From: Nitrospira lenta
Lineage (GTDB): Bacteria; Nitrospirota; Nitrospiria; Nitrospirales; Nitrospiraceae
Assembly: GCA_945906715.1 (NCBI GenBank)
Contig: CAMDRK010000027.1
Span: 1-14,832, forward strand
Length of the DNA stretch: 14,832 nucleotides
Direction of reading: 5' to 3'
The translations under genes were made by a program, and so were the position numbers. Positions 1 through 6,671 of the stretch are shown piece after piece (positions within the stretch are counted from its first letter, which is position 1; each line of letters starts with the position of its first letter). The notes beneath the pieces were generated by a model. It saw only the letters and a list, made by a program, of their open reading frames with translations. It was not told where the DNA came from and searched no databases.

Positions 1-1
1 G

Positions 2-202
2 TCGGAGCGATTTGAAGTCCTGGGGTCTGCCGACGCAATTTGGAATCTCTGGTTTCACCTGACCCAACTGCAACGACTGCAAGAGGCGGGTCACCATCCC
101 TCCGCCTGCCCACGCTTCCTCGAAATACGCGACCTCAACGGCACCCTCCAAGATCCACTGCAAGGGATCGCCGGACTCACTTCCAGCTCCACCTTTCGCT
201 AA
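2..202 (+). CDS. 3' end of an unknown gene (truncated by window edge)
   Basis: An open frame runs from the left edge of the window to a TAA at 200-202 and gives about 66 residues with normal composition (it begins SERFEVLGSADAIWNLWFHL and ends GLTSSSTFR). No start lies in the window, so only the C-terminal part is visible. I do not recognise the family. The aromatic and Leu-rich stretch near its beginning followed by Gln/Leu repeats suggests a helical protein. Frame +1 of the same DNA holds an overlapping ORF that starts inside this one; it is Arg/Pro/His-rich and looks like a shadow. The next gene starts about 80 nt downstream behind a GC-rich inverted repeat and a strong ribosome binding site. 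Confidence 0.55.
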   Translation, partial: SERFEVLGSADAIWNLWFHLTQLQRLQEAGHHPSACPRFLEIRDLNGTLQDPLQGIAGLTSSSTFR

Positions 203-221
203 ATCCATTGCACGCATCCAG

Positions 222-238
222 GCCCGCTTCGCGGGCAC
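222..238 (+). repeat. GC-rich leader repeat, copy a
   Basis: GCCCGCTTCGCGGGC (222-236) is a 6-bp-stem inverted repeat with a TTC loop, followed by AC. It lies 42 nt upstream of the start at 281. It is one of seven similar short elements in this window that sit between a stop codon and the next ribosome binding site (see 7863, 9272, 9520, 9967, 10517 and 11309). Confidence 0.6.
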
Positions 239-280
239 GACCAACGTCTGGCGTGATTGGATTCACCACAGGAGGTCCCG

Positions 281-802
281 ATGCTCTCACCATTGCTCGC
301 CCGCGTGCTCGTGCTGTCGCTCGTCTCCGCGTCGATCACTCACGCCGACGCGACACCCACGACCATCCCTCTGCCAATTCCACATCTCACGGAAACCACG
401 CTGCTCCAAGTCTTCCGATCGGTGCAGGGAGGCCCACTAACGGAATTCCTCACGTGTGATGTCGCCACCACTCGCGGCCTGGCGCAGCTCACGACCTGGA
501 TTCAGCGGGAACGCACGGCACAGCGGATCACGTCCGACGAACTCGCCACAGCCGTCCCCCCGGGACACTCCACACCTGGGATGCCACACGCCACCAGTGC
601 CGAGTCACCGTCCGGATCGAGATCCCGGTTCTGCCCCGCCCTACACACCATCGCCCTACCCCTGACGTCACCCACGGATTCGTGTTCACGTCGACCATCG
701 TTAGACGAACACGCCATAATCTTGACCCTCACGTTCTTACCAGACACGCATACCACATGGTCACAAGGAGGTTGCGCGGCCGATGCAGATTGCACTCTAT
801 AG
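281..802 (+). CDS. Secreted small protein, unknown function, probably frameshifted
   Basis: The ATG at 281 follows an excellent ribosome binding site (CACAGGAGG, 5 nt spacer). The uninterrupted frame gives 173 aa. Residues 1-23 form a signal peptide (hydrophobic LLARVLVLSLVSASI core ending THA before DA), so the product is probably exported. After residue ~92 the composition turns Ser/Pro-rich and unconvincing. At the six-C tract 556-561 the -1 frame opens and reads PPGTLHTWDATRHQCRVTVR followed by a beta-like segment, to a TAA at 814-816. One extra C would join the two halves. After about 690 neither frame is clearly better, so the true C-terminus is uncertain. The family is not recognised. 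The gene is followed at once by a one-helix membrane protein, so the two may act at the envelope together. Confidence 0.6.
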   Translation: MLSPLLARVLVLSLVSASITHADATPTTIPLPIPHLTETTLLQVFRSVQGGPLTEFLTCDVATTRGLAQLTTWIQRERTAQRITSDELATAVPPGHSTPGMPHATSAESPSGSRSRFCPALHTIALPLTSPTDSCSRRPSLDEHAIILTLTFLPDTHTTWSQGGCAADADCTL

Positions 803-965
803 CCAGTATGCTCTAACGATCCTGATTCTTCTGCTGTTCCTCACACTGTTTTTCCCTTCCCTCCTGGGATATCTGCGCGCGATCAGACGGACGGCCGCCC
901 GCACGCGCCCTCAGTATCTCAATCTCTGTGGCCACACGGCTCGCCAGAACATCCGACGAACATAA
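783..965 (+). CDS. Small single-pass membrane protein
   Basis: A 60-aa ORF starts at ATG 783, with AAGGAGG at 765-771. Residues about 9-32 (YALTILILLLFLTLFFPSLL region) form one strong transmembrane helix, followed by a basic Arg-rich tail that would stay in the cytoplasm. The start overlaps the end of the preceding secreted-protein gene, so the two are probably co-translated. No family is recognised and the function is unknown. The ORF is short, but the ribosome binding site and clear membrane helix support it. Confidence 0.6.
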   Translation: MQIALYSQYALTILILLLFLTLFFPSLLGYLRAIRRTAARTRPQYLNLCGHTARQNIRRT

Positions 966-1175
966 CAGCTAACTTTGTATTCTCTGAACACCCTGTGTCT
1001 CGGTATCCCCGTGTCAGTTGGGTTATCGCCATCGACCGAGGCGACTGCTCTCCGGTGCGCGCGAGGGGATACAGCACGATGAACCCTGATCGCACCTTCC
1101 GAATTTTTTGGACCACCTCTCCTAAGATCCCGTCACGCATCGCGAACGGCTCCAGACTCCAGATATTAGCCACTA

Positions 1176-1203
1176 TGGACAATATAGCCAAATTAGTTAT
1201 ACT
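1176..1203 (+). promoter_or_regulatory. Candidate sigma70 promoter of the Phd/zeta operon
   Basis: TGGACA (1176-1181, 5 of 6 to TTGACA), a 16-nt spacer and TATACT (1198-1203, 5 of 6 to TATAAT). The spacer is AT-rich. The MITE-like element starts 9 nt after the -10 box, so this promoter is now more than 200 nt from the gene it presumably served. Confidence 0.4.
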
Positions 1204-1211
1204 GTGACCAC

Positions 1212-1420
1212 CTAGCAGGTTGCGGAAAAACTCGCTCGTTCTTTGGGTGAAACCCGTAGAAGGCACGATTTTCGTCAGAGTAAGTGCAATACCTCAGCAT
1301 ATGCTGATCGCTTATCCTGATCGAAGCAAATGCGATTTTCGAGCAAGCTAGAGGCTATTCCAGACACCGAAGTCCCCGCTTCGGAAGAGAGGCTGAAAAC
1401 GTTTTTCCGCAGCCTGCTAG
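1212..1420. mobile_element. MITE-like element with 16-bp terminal inverted repeats and CTAG target duplication
   Basis: The left end CAGGTTGCGGAAAAAC (1216-1231) matches the reverse complement of the right end (1401-1416, CAGGCTGCGGAAAAAC) at 15 of 16 positions. Both ends are flanked by CTAG (1212-1215 and 1417-1420), which reads as a 4-bp target duplication. The 201-bp body has no ORF, so the element would depend on a transposase elsewhere. Inside are a 14-bp perfect palindrome TCAGCATATGCTGA (1294-1307), a GGGT/ACCC hairpin near 1245, CTGATCG twice (1304 and 1317) and a CCGAAG/CTTCGG hairpin near 1367. I cannot name the parent IS family with confidence. An IS relic produced by deletion is the alternative. 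Confidence 0.75.
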
Positions 1421-1435
1421 ACAAGGAGGTCCGCA

Positions 1436-1837
1436 ATGTCAAAATTGACGTTTAGAAATAGCCGCGGTGAACTAGTCGCTGTTCCGGCCATTGCCGCCAC
1501 GAAAGCGAAGAACGAGTTTGGCGCGATTCTGGAGCAAGCCAATCATGGTGGCGCGGTGGCGATTACGCGTCACGATACCCCCAAAGCCGTGTTGCTGTCC
1601 TATGAGGAGTTCACCTCGTTGGTGAAAGAACGCTCCCACACGCTGGACGATCTCAGCGCAGCGTTTGACCCATTGTTGGCAAGCATGCAGATACCGACCG
1701 CTAGAAAGGGCGTGGACGCCGCGTTCAAGGCCTCGCCGGACGAGCTCGGACGAGCCGCCGTCAAAGCCGCACGAAAGAGTCACTCACCCCGACGCACGCG
1801 AGCGCGGCGTCGTCTCACACACGGCACGTTGCCGTGA
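1436..1837 (+). CDS. Phd/YefM-type antitoxin of a zeta-toxin operon
   Basis: 133 aa; ATG 1436 sits 8 nt after AAGGAGG. Residues about 17-62 carry the Phd/YefM pattern: IAATKAKNEFGAILEQAN, then AITRHDTPKAVLLSYEEF. This is the DNA-binding dimer region that also represses its own operon in the family. The protein is longer than typical Phd antitoxins (about 80-90 aa). The extra C-terminal part ends in a very basic Arg/Lys/His-rich tail. Its stop overlaps the GTG start of the zeta-type toxin by 4 nt (GTGA), the usual antitoxin-first arrangement. The toxin-neutralising segment is inferred to lie in the variable C-terminal half. Confidence 0.85.
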   Translation: MSKLTFRNSRGELVAVPAIAATKAKNEFGAILEQANHGGAVAITRHDTPKAVLLSYEEFTSLVKERSHTLDDLSAAFDPLLASMQIPTARKGVDAAFKASPDELGRAAVKAARKSHSPRRTRARRRLTHGTLP

Positions 1838-2478
1838 GCGCCAACCGGGTACCGCGCATTCACGTGCTGGCCGGCGTCAATGGCGCGGGCAAGAGCAGCA
1901 TCGGCGGAGCGGCCGTTCGCCAACACAGAGGGGTGTATTTCAATCCGGATGAAGCCTCACGCACATTGATGACGGCGAATCCCACGATGACTCAAGCAGC
2001 TGCGAACAGTACAGCCTGGCATATCGGCGTGCGGTTGCTCAGGCACGCCATCAAGACGCGTCTTGATTTTGCGTTCGAGACCACACTCGGTGGGAATACG
2101 ATCACACGTCTGCTAACGCAGGCCGCCTCCCACGGCTTCGAGATCCATGTGTGGTACGCTGGCCTTTCCAGTCCGGAACTCCACATCGCACGCGTGCAGT
2201 CTCGGGTCCGTCGAGGCGGCCATGACATTCCCGCAGCACAGATCCGCCAGCGCTACGAACATAGCCGACTCAACCTCATCGAGCTCCTGCCCCACCTCGC
2301 CACCTTGCGGGTCTACGACAATAGCGCGGAGGCAGACCCCGACGCAGGGCGGATACCGAAGCTCACACTGGTACTGCAGATGGAACAGGGGAACATTTAT
2401 CATCCGCCAGACCTCACTCACACGCCACACTGGGCGAAGCCGATCGTGGCCGCTGCTCTGAAGATCAGCCCACGCTGA
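1834..2478 (+). CDS. Zeta-family toxin (P-loop kinase)
   Basis: 214 aa from a GTG at 1834 that overlaps the antitoxin stop. Residues 14-22 form the Walker A loop (GVNGAGKSS, Lys20). Residues 35-43 (YFNPDEASR) match the substrate-side Asp/Glu of zeta toxins. FAFETTLGG (79-87) is the family's conserved FE(T/S)T segment, and RVRRGGHDIP with IRQRYEHSRLNL (125-148) gives the Arg residues of the lid. Zeta/PezT toxins phosphorylate UDP-N-acetylglucosamine and block cell-wall precursor synthesis; that this protein does so is inferred from family. The protein is compact, the size of stand-alone zeta proteins, with no added domain. Confidence 0.85.
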   Translation: MSANRVPRIHVLAGVNGAGKSSIGGAAVRQHRGVYFNPDEASRTLMTANPTMTQAAANSTAWHIGVRLLRHAIKTRLDFAFETTLGGNTITRLLTQAASHGFEIHVWYAGLSSPELHIARVQSRVRRGGHDIPAAQIRQRYEHSRLNLIELLPHLATLRVYDNSAEADPDAGRIPKLTLVLQMEQGNIYHPPDLTHTPHWAKPIVAAALKISPR

Positions 2479-2642
2479 AGCCATCCCGCATCCGTCCCTG
2501 TTACGGAGCGATCGAAGTCTGGGACGTCTTCCGGAATACCTGCCCCATACTGCAGGCCTCATCACTCAGACCCTCTCGCATGGATGGCATACCTTGGTGT
2601 CTACCGCCCGGCTTGTCTTTCACCACTCTTGGAGCTCACGTC

Positions 2643-2898
2643 ATGAAGGACCCCCCACACACACAACGATCCCTCCGACGAGGGCGAAGAAGATCACGCA
2701 AACTGGGATGGACTCCCTGACGAACCCATTGATGAGGACGACACGCTGGTATTCGGCTGCCTCTTCCCTGATACCTGTCTCGCCGGTTATCACCACCACG
2801 ACACCTGTGCGTGTTATACCGCAGAGATGGCAGATGCCTATGATGAAGCCATGGAGAACGAAGAACGAGAAACCGTATCGGACCCACGCGCAGCATGA
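2643..2898 (+). pseudogene. Acidic Cys/His-rich small protein, +1 frameshift at a six-C tract
   Basis: ATG 2643 follows GGAG at 2631-2634. It reads MKDP and then reaches the C6 tract about 2651-2656. In that frame the ORF stops about 25 codons later. In the +1 frame a coherent acidic sequence continues to TGA 2896-2898: HTHNDPSDEGEEDHANWDGL, PDEPIDEDDTLVFGCLFPD, then AGYHHHDTCACYTAEMADAY. Removing one C would give a single protein of about 84 aa. The C/H cluster (GCLF.DTC and HHHDTCAC) could bind metal. The family is not recognised. It is either a real mutation, a sequencing error in a homopolymer, or programmed slippage. Confidence 0.5.
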
Positions 2899-2929
2899 CT
2901 CACGCACACTCATCCACAGGAGGACATCC

Positions 2930-2971
2930 TTGACAGACATGCCAAATGGCTATACTATAAAGCCAAATGGC
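2930..2971 (+). promoter_or_regulatory. Promoter and repeated operator of the Xre/RES toxin-antitoxin operon
   Basis: TTGACA (2930-2935), 17-nt spacer, TACTAT (2953-2958; TATACT at 2951 is an alternative). Two perfect copies of the 10-bp near-palindrome GCCAAATGGC lie at 2941-2950 and 2962-2971. They flank the -10 box and start 21 bp apart, two helical turns, as expected for an autoregulatory operator bound on one DNA face. An AGGAGG sits at 2918-2923 just before the -35 box. Confidence 0.65.
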
Positions 2972-2992
2972 CTCCAAGGGAAGGAATGCGCT

Positions 2993-3427
2993 ATGTCGAC
3001 AACAAAGGACCTGCTGAACGTATTAGGCGGTGCGTCGATCATCCGCAAACGGATTGAATCGACACGTGACATGACTGAGGCTATTCGACAAGGAATCCCT
3101 TACCTCTCGCTTATTGCCCTTGCAACCGCGGCTCACCTTGAACTCAACAAAATGAGCACGGTCCTCATGATCCCCATGCGCACCATGGCACGCCGGCGAG
3201 AATCAAAACGACTAACTGCAGAAGAATCTGATCGTCTAGTCCGGCTCGCCAGAATCTTCACGCATGCCATCAATGTCTTCGGAGATCGAGACAAAGCTGC
3301 GAAGTGGATACAACGTCCGAATCGAGCGCTCCGTAATACGGCGCCGATCGACACTCTCGACACAGATCTTGGAGTCCAAGAAGTTGAAACGATCCTTGGT
3401 CGCATTGAATATGGCGTCTACAGTTAA
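2993..3427 (+). CDS. Xre/MbcA/ParS-type antitoxin of the RES toxin
   Basis: 144 aa from ATG 2993, with an AAGGGAAGGA ribosome binding site just upstream. An in-frame TTG at 2930 or ATG at 2939 would extend it, but both lie inside the promoter/operator. The N-terminal two thirds are helical and Xre-like. The C-terminal segment (RLVRLARIFTHAINVFGDRD, then AAKWIQRPNRALRNTAPIDT and LDTDLGVQEVETILGRIEYG) is the classic MbcA/ParS/Xre C-terminal antitoxin domain (DUF2384). In the family this domain covers the RES toxin active site. The stop and the toxin start overlap by one base (TAATG), so translation is coupled. Confidence 0.9.
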   Translation: MSTTKDLLNVLGGASIIRKRIESTRDMTEAIRQGIPYLSLIALATAAHLELNKMSTVLMIPMRTMARRRESKRLTAEESDRLVRLARIFTHAINVFGDRDKAAKWIQRPNRALRNTAPIDTLDTDLGVQEVETILGRIEYGVYS

Positions 3428-3882
3428 TGAAGGTCTGGCGACTCACTCGAAAAGATCACGTGTTGCCAGACGGGGAGGGAGCTCGACTCTATGGTGGACG
3501 CTGGAACTTCCCCAATACAGCGATAGTGTATATGTCCGGGACACTCTCGCTTGCCGTACTAGAATACCTCGTCCATCTCGACACCGACCTCATCCCAAAC
3601 AATGTGGTTAGTCTGGCAGCAGATCTTCCCACAACTGTCTCTGTGAGCACCGTGGACATTGCGTCACTTCCGGCAAACTGGGACACTGTGATCAATCATC
3701 CTGATGTGCAAACAATTGGAACTGCTTGGGTCGCTGCAAACAGCTCTGCAATTCTTCAAGTCCCCTCTGCAATCATTCCAGCCGAATGCAACTTTCTCCT
3801 CAACCCGAAACACCCCGATTTTCACAAAATCACTTGGTCATCACCAACACCCTTCACCTTCGATTCACGCTTATTGTCCTAA
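3427..3882 (+). CDS. RES-domain toxin (NAD+-degrading)
   Basis: 151 aa. The RES signature residues are visible: Arg in GARLYGGRWNFP (residues 18-29), Glu46 in LAVLEYLVHL, and Ser114 in AILQVPSAIIPAECNFLLNP. RES toxins of Xre-RES/MbcTA systems degrade cellular NAD+ (glycohydrolase or phosphorylase). Which activity applies here cannot be read from sequence. Length and the NPKHPDFHKI motif are normal for the family, and the ORF looks intact. It is coupled to its antitoxin by the TAATG junction. The IS relic begins about 40 nt downstream. Confidence 0.92.
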   Translation: MKVWRLTRKDHVLPDGEGARLYGGRWNFPNTAIVYMSGTLSLAVLEYLVHLDTDLIPNNVVSLAADLPTTVSVSTVDIASLPANWDTVINHPDVQTIGTAWVAANSSAILQVPSAIIPAECNFLLNPKHPDFHKITWSSPTPFTFDSRLLS

Positions 3883-3922
3883 ATCTTTCGTGATCAACAC
3901 TATGGTGGAATAGGAGCCCTCC

Positions 3923-3970
3923 ATGAAACAGGAACCCATCGAAGCGACTCGGACTGCTCCTGCAGCGTGA
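3923..3970 (+). pseudogene. tnpB: C-terminal remnant of an IS200/IS605-type tnpB
   Basis: Codons 3923-3970 read MKQEPIEATRTAPAA and stop. Basic/acidic tails of the form KQEP.EA(S/T)R..A(P/A)A are the usual last residues of OrfB/TnpB proteins of IS605/IS1341 type. In-frame upstream sequence hits a TAG within a few codons, so nothing of the nuclease core survives. The following hairpin and GGATGTCAA sequence, typical of the right end of these elements, support the assignment. The call rests on remembered family ends, not on an alignment. Confidence 0.6.
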
Positions 3971-4013
3971 GCACGGTAGGAATCCCCGGCATTCATGCCG
4001 GGGAGGATGTCAA
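3971..4013 (+). ncRNA. Relic right end / omega-RNA 3' scaffold hairpin of an IS605-type element
   Basis: TCCCCGGCAT (3983-3992) and ATGCCGGGGA (3995-4004) form a 10-bp perfect inverted repeat with a 2-nt centre. It is preceded by GCACGGTAGGAA and followed by GGATGTCAA. This arrangement, directly after the tnpB stop codon, matches IS605-type right ends. In those elements it doubles as the 3' scaffold of the TnpB guide (omega) RNA, with the guide taken from the DNA just beyond (from about 4014). A simple rho-independent terminator is less likely because no T-run follows. Confidence 0.55.
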
Positions 4014-4197
4014 GAGAGGCGCTTTGCAAAAGCTGACCTTCTGACTCGAACACAGGACTCTCCAGACACATCCCCTGCGCTGTCCCTCCCCATTCAGATT
4101 CACCCGCCTCACCTCCTGGTGTCTCGTCTCGTTGGGCGCTCGTCCCTCGCGCCACGGCGTGACGCATGCTCGACGTTGAACGACACCAGGAGGAACG

Positions 4198-6639
4198 ATG
4201 CCACTTACACTCGACATTCCGGTCTACAGCAGCCGTTCTGGAGAGTCCACCCAAGCTCGCCTGCACTATCTTGTCGACCAGTTTCATGTGGCCATCCAGG
4301 ATGAAATTGCCGAGCGCAACCCCCTGCCACACCATGATGCCCCGACCTTCCCGCTCCGACACGGCCGACGCCAACATCGCACCGGCCGCACCAGCTATTT
4401 TCTCTTCGACACCGATCCGCTCCCGACCCAGGTGCTGGATCACGCCAACGCGTCGTTGATTCTTGGCGCCAACCGGTATACGTGCCGGATCGTCGGCTTT
4501 TCACTCGACGGACTCGCCCTGGCTATTGATGCCGATCTCCCCGCCGTCATTGACGAAGCCAAACTCACCTTGGACACCCCACGGTTACTCGAAGCGCTCG
4601 ATAAACGACTCCACGATGTCCTCAAACATCCCCATATGTTTGACATCGCCCAAGGGCTGCACGTCTTTGACCCTCATGCCACCCCGAAACCCTTAACCGT
4701 CCTCGCGCTCCCACCTGCCCCCCATCTGAATCCTGAACAGTACACCGCCTATGAAGCCGCCTTGCGCCAAGATCTCACCTACATCATTGAGCCTCCCGGG
4801 ACCGGCAAAACAGATCTGATCGCCACCCTCGTCCTTGCATTACATGAGATGGGGCAACGCACACTGCTCTGCTCGCCCACCAATACGGCGATTGATCTCA
4901 TTATCGATACCATTCTGGAGAAACGCCCCACGCTCCCAACCGGTAGTCTCCTGCGTGTCGGCAGTCCGAGTCCTGACAGTTCAGATCGCGCCCAGATGGT
5001 CAATCTCGAAGCCCTCACCCTCGCCGCAAATTTTCAACTGGAAGAAACGATCGCCCGACTCAAACGGCATCTCACGGATCTCGATACCGACCTAGACACC
5101 GCTCGGGCCTTCCTTGGCACACTCGAACAGCATCAGCCCGCCATCGACGCGCTGCAGTCAGCGCACCAGACCGCACGCCGTCTCACGCAAGCCGTCACCG
5201 TGCTGCAGCACACCATTAAAGAACGAGGCTTGGTGTTACGCGACTTGATGGGTGAGATGACGCAACGGCAGACCCTACCCGCCGTGTTTCGACTGTTCAG
5301 CCAGCCCTCCAGAGAAACACTGCTGGAACAACATTTCACGCTGGCCCACCGACAACAGCAGGACCAGGATGCCCTGGTGGCCCTCACGGAACACGTGACG
5401 ACCGCGCGCGCCTCGCTGGCGCATCATCAAGAGACGGTGGATCAGGCCACACCCGTGATTGCCTGGGATACGACCGTCTGGACGGCGTCGGAACTCACCG
5501 CGCTGATGGCTACGCTCATGCACACCCGCAACACGCTCCTGCAGGAGCTGCATCACCATGAGCAGCAACTACGACTCACGGAACAAGATTTTGTGGCCCA
5601 GAGCCAGATTATCGGCACCACACTCACCCGAACCTACACCTCACGGCTCCTCCACGATCAACGCTATGACACGGTCATCATTGAAGAGGCCAGCATGGGC
5701 GCCGCCCCGGCCATTCTCCACGCGGCGTGTCTCAGCACGAGTCGGGTGATCATTGTCGGAGACTTTCTCCAATTGCCTCCGATCAGTACCGCGAAGACGC
5801 CGGCGGCCCGGCAATGGCTCGGCCGAAGTATCTATCAGATTGCCAACATCCAATCCGGTGATGACCCTCGCATCGTCGCCCTGCGCACGCAATATCGCAT
5901 GCATCCCACCATTGCGGCCGTCGCGAGCCGTCTCTATGCCAAAGCGGGACTCGAGTATCATTCGGCCCCCAATATGGCCGCCCAACGCAAGCCGATTACC
6001 GATCTGGCCCCCGCCCCAGGCAGCGCGCTGATCTTTGTCGACACGCAAGACGGACATCCGACCACGTTACGAGATCACGCCGGCTCACCCTACAACATCT
6101 ATCACGCCCTGCTCTGCATGGAACTGGCGCAGCGCATGCTCTCCACCCCAGGGCCGCATCCCTCCATCACCATTGTGGCGCCCTATTGCGCCCAAGTGAA
6201 ATTGCTCGATCGCATGCTGCGCCACGAAGGACTGGAAAAGCAGGTCCGCATTGGGACGATCCACCAGTTCCAGGGGAGCGCCAGTGATGTCGTGATTTTT
6301 GATACGGTCCTGACAGAAAACGTGTCGCGGTCGATGCTGGGCAGCACCAGCGCCGACGCCCATCCCCACCTGCTCATCAACGTGGCCATTACCCGCGCCA
6401 AAGGCAAGTTGATCTTAATCGGGCACGGCGACGCGCTGAGCACCCTGGCGCGCCACCCTGATCCCATTCTGTGGGACTGCGTGCAGCAAGCCCACACGCG
6501 AGGCACGGTCATCCCGGGTCCGTCGCTCGTGCCCGCACTCACCTGCCAAGTCGGGAATTCGATTTTGCATTCCACAGACAGTCTTGAGCGTGTCCTCCCC
6601 ACACGACAACAGACCGCTCCACTGCTCCATGCCGTCTAA
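4198..6639 (+). CDS. UPF1/DNA2-like superfamily 1B helicase
   Basis: 813 aa from ATG 4198 behind AGGAGG. Residues 1-165 form an N-terminal beta-rich region unlike the core. The motor motifs follow in order: Walker A PPGTGKT (199-205), motif Ia SPTNTAIDLI, Walker B VIIEEAS (493-499), motif III VGDFLQLPPI, motif IV QYRMHP (565-570), motif V GTIHQFQGSASDVVIF (from 686) and motif VI VAITRAKGKLILIG (from 729). Between Ia and Walker B, residues about 280-470 are Gln/His/Leu-rich and strongly helical, fitting the stalk/1B insertion of UPF1-like helicases. The family unwinds DNA or RNA 5' to 3' using ATP. No nuclease or methylase domain is fused. Similar lone helicases occur in plasmids and defence islands; the role here is unknown. 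Confidence 0.9.
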   Translation: MPLTLDIPVYSSRSGESTQARLHYLVDQFHVAIQDEIAERNPLPHHDAPTFPLRHGRRQHRTGRTSYFLFDTDPLPTQVLDHANASLILGANRYTCRIVGFSLDGLALAIDADLPAVIDEAKLTLDTPRLLEALDKRLHDVLKHPHMFDIAQGLHVFDPHATPKPLTVLALPPAPHLNPEQYTAYEAALRQDLTYIIEPPGTGKTDLIATLVLALHEMGQRTLLCSPTNTAIDLIIDTILEKRPTLPTGSLLRVGSPSPDSSDRAQMVNLEALTLAANFQLEETIARLKRHLTDLDTDLDTARAFLGTLEQHQPAIDALQSAHQTARRLTQAVTVLQHTIKERGLVLRDLMGEMTQRQTLPAVFRLFSQPSRETLLEQHFTLAHRQQQDQDALVALTEHVTTARASLAHHQETVDQATPVIAWDTTVWTASELTALMATLMHTRNTLLQELHHHEQQLRLTEQDFVAQSQIIGTTLTRTYTSRLLHDQRYDTVIIEEASMGAAPAILHAACLSTSRVIIVGDFLQLPPISTAKTPAARQWLGRSIYQIANIQSGDDPRIVALRTQYRMHPTIAAVASRLYAKAGLEYHSAPNMAAQRKPITDLAPAPGSALIFVDTQDGHPTTLRDHAGSPYNIYHALLCMELAQRMLSTPGPHPSITIVAPYCAQVKLLDRMLRHEGLEKQVRIGTIHQFQGSASDVVIFDTVLTENVSRSMLGSTSADAHPHLLINVAITRAKGKLILIGHGDALSTLARHPDPILWDCVQQAHTRGTVIPGPSLVPALTCQVGNSILHSTDSLERVLPTRQQTAPLLHAV

Positions 6640-6671
6640 CCACGCGCCGGCCATTCACGAAAGGGTCAATC

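Larger units (their letters stand above)
966..1435. other. 470-nt intergenic region holding a promoter and a MITE-like insertion
   Basis: No convincing gene. 966-1175 is unassigned; a minus-strand frame (about 1158 down to 919, beginning MRDGILGEVVQKIRKVRSGF) is open but has a weak ribosome binding site and no recognised family. 1176-1203 resembles a sigma70 promoter. 1212-1420 is an inverted-repeat element bounded by CTAG. The ribosome binding site of the Phd-like gene (AAGGAGG) begins 3 nt after the element. Confidence 0.6.
2479..2992. other. 514-nt region between the two TA operons
   Basis: Contains the broken acidic ORF at 2643-2898 and the promoter/operator at 2930-2971. Upstream of 2643, the frame of that ATG is open back past the zeta stop and reads YGAIEVWDVFRNTCPILQAS then GIPWCLPPGLSFTTLGAHVM. 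This has protein-like composition, but there is no ATG, GTG or TTG start before 2578. It may be a 5'-truncated gene remnant running into the acidic ORF. Nothing else is recognisable. Confidence 0.45.
3883..4197. other. 315-nt gap with an IS200/IS605-type relic and no other gene
   Basis: 3923-4013 carries the TnpB tail and right-end hairpin described separately. 4014-4187 shows no credible ORF, promoter or terminator; GGCGC/GCGCC near 4135-4153 could form a 5-bp hairpin. The ribosome binding site of the helicase gene (AGGAGG) precedes 4198. Confidence 0.55.

Noticed and set aside
919..1158. Minus-strand ORF reading MRDGILGEVVQKIRKV...
   Set aside because: Weak ribosome binding site, 3' overlap with the membrane-protein gene and no family resemblance. 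Left as intergenic, although it cannot be fully excluded.
2594..2992. N-terminal extension of the Xre-like antitoxin upstream of 2993
   Set aside because: It runs through the promoter and operator and has low-complexity Thr/Arg/Pro composition; the start at 2993 has its own ribosome binding site.
3264..3611. Plus-strand ORF overlapping the Xre/RES junction
   Set aside because: It re-reads two well-identified toxin-antitoxin genes in another frame.
3983..4004. Rho-independent terminator after the RES toxin
   Set aside because: The stem is strong but no T-run follows; the tnpB-like tail and GGATGTCAA fit an IS605-type right end better.
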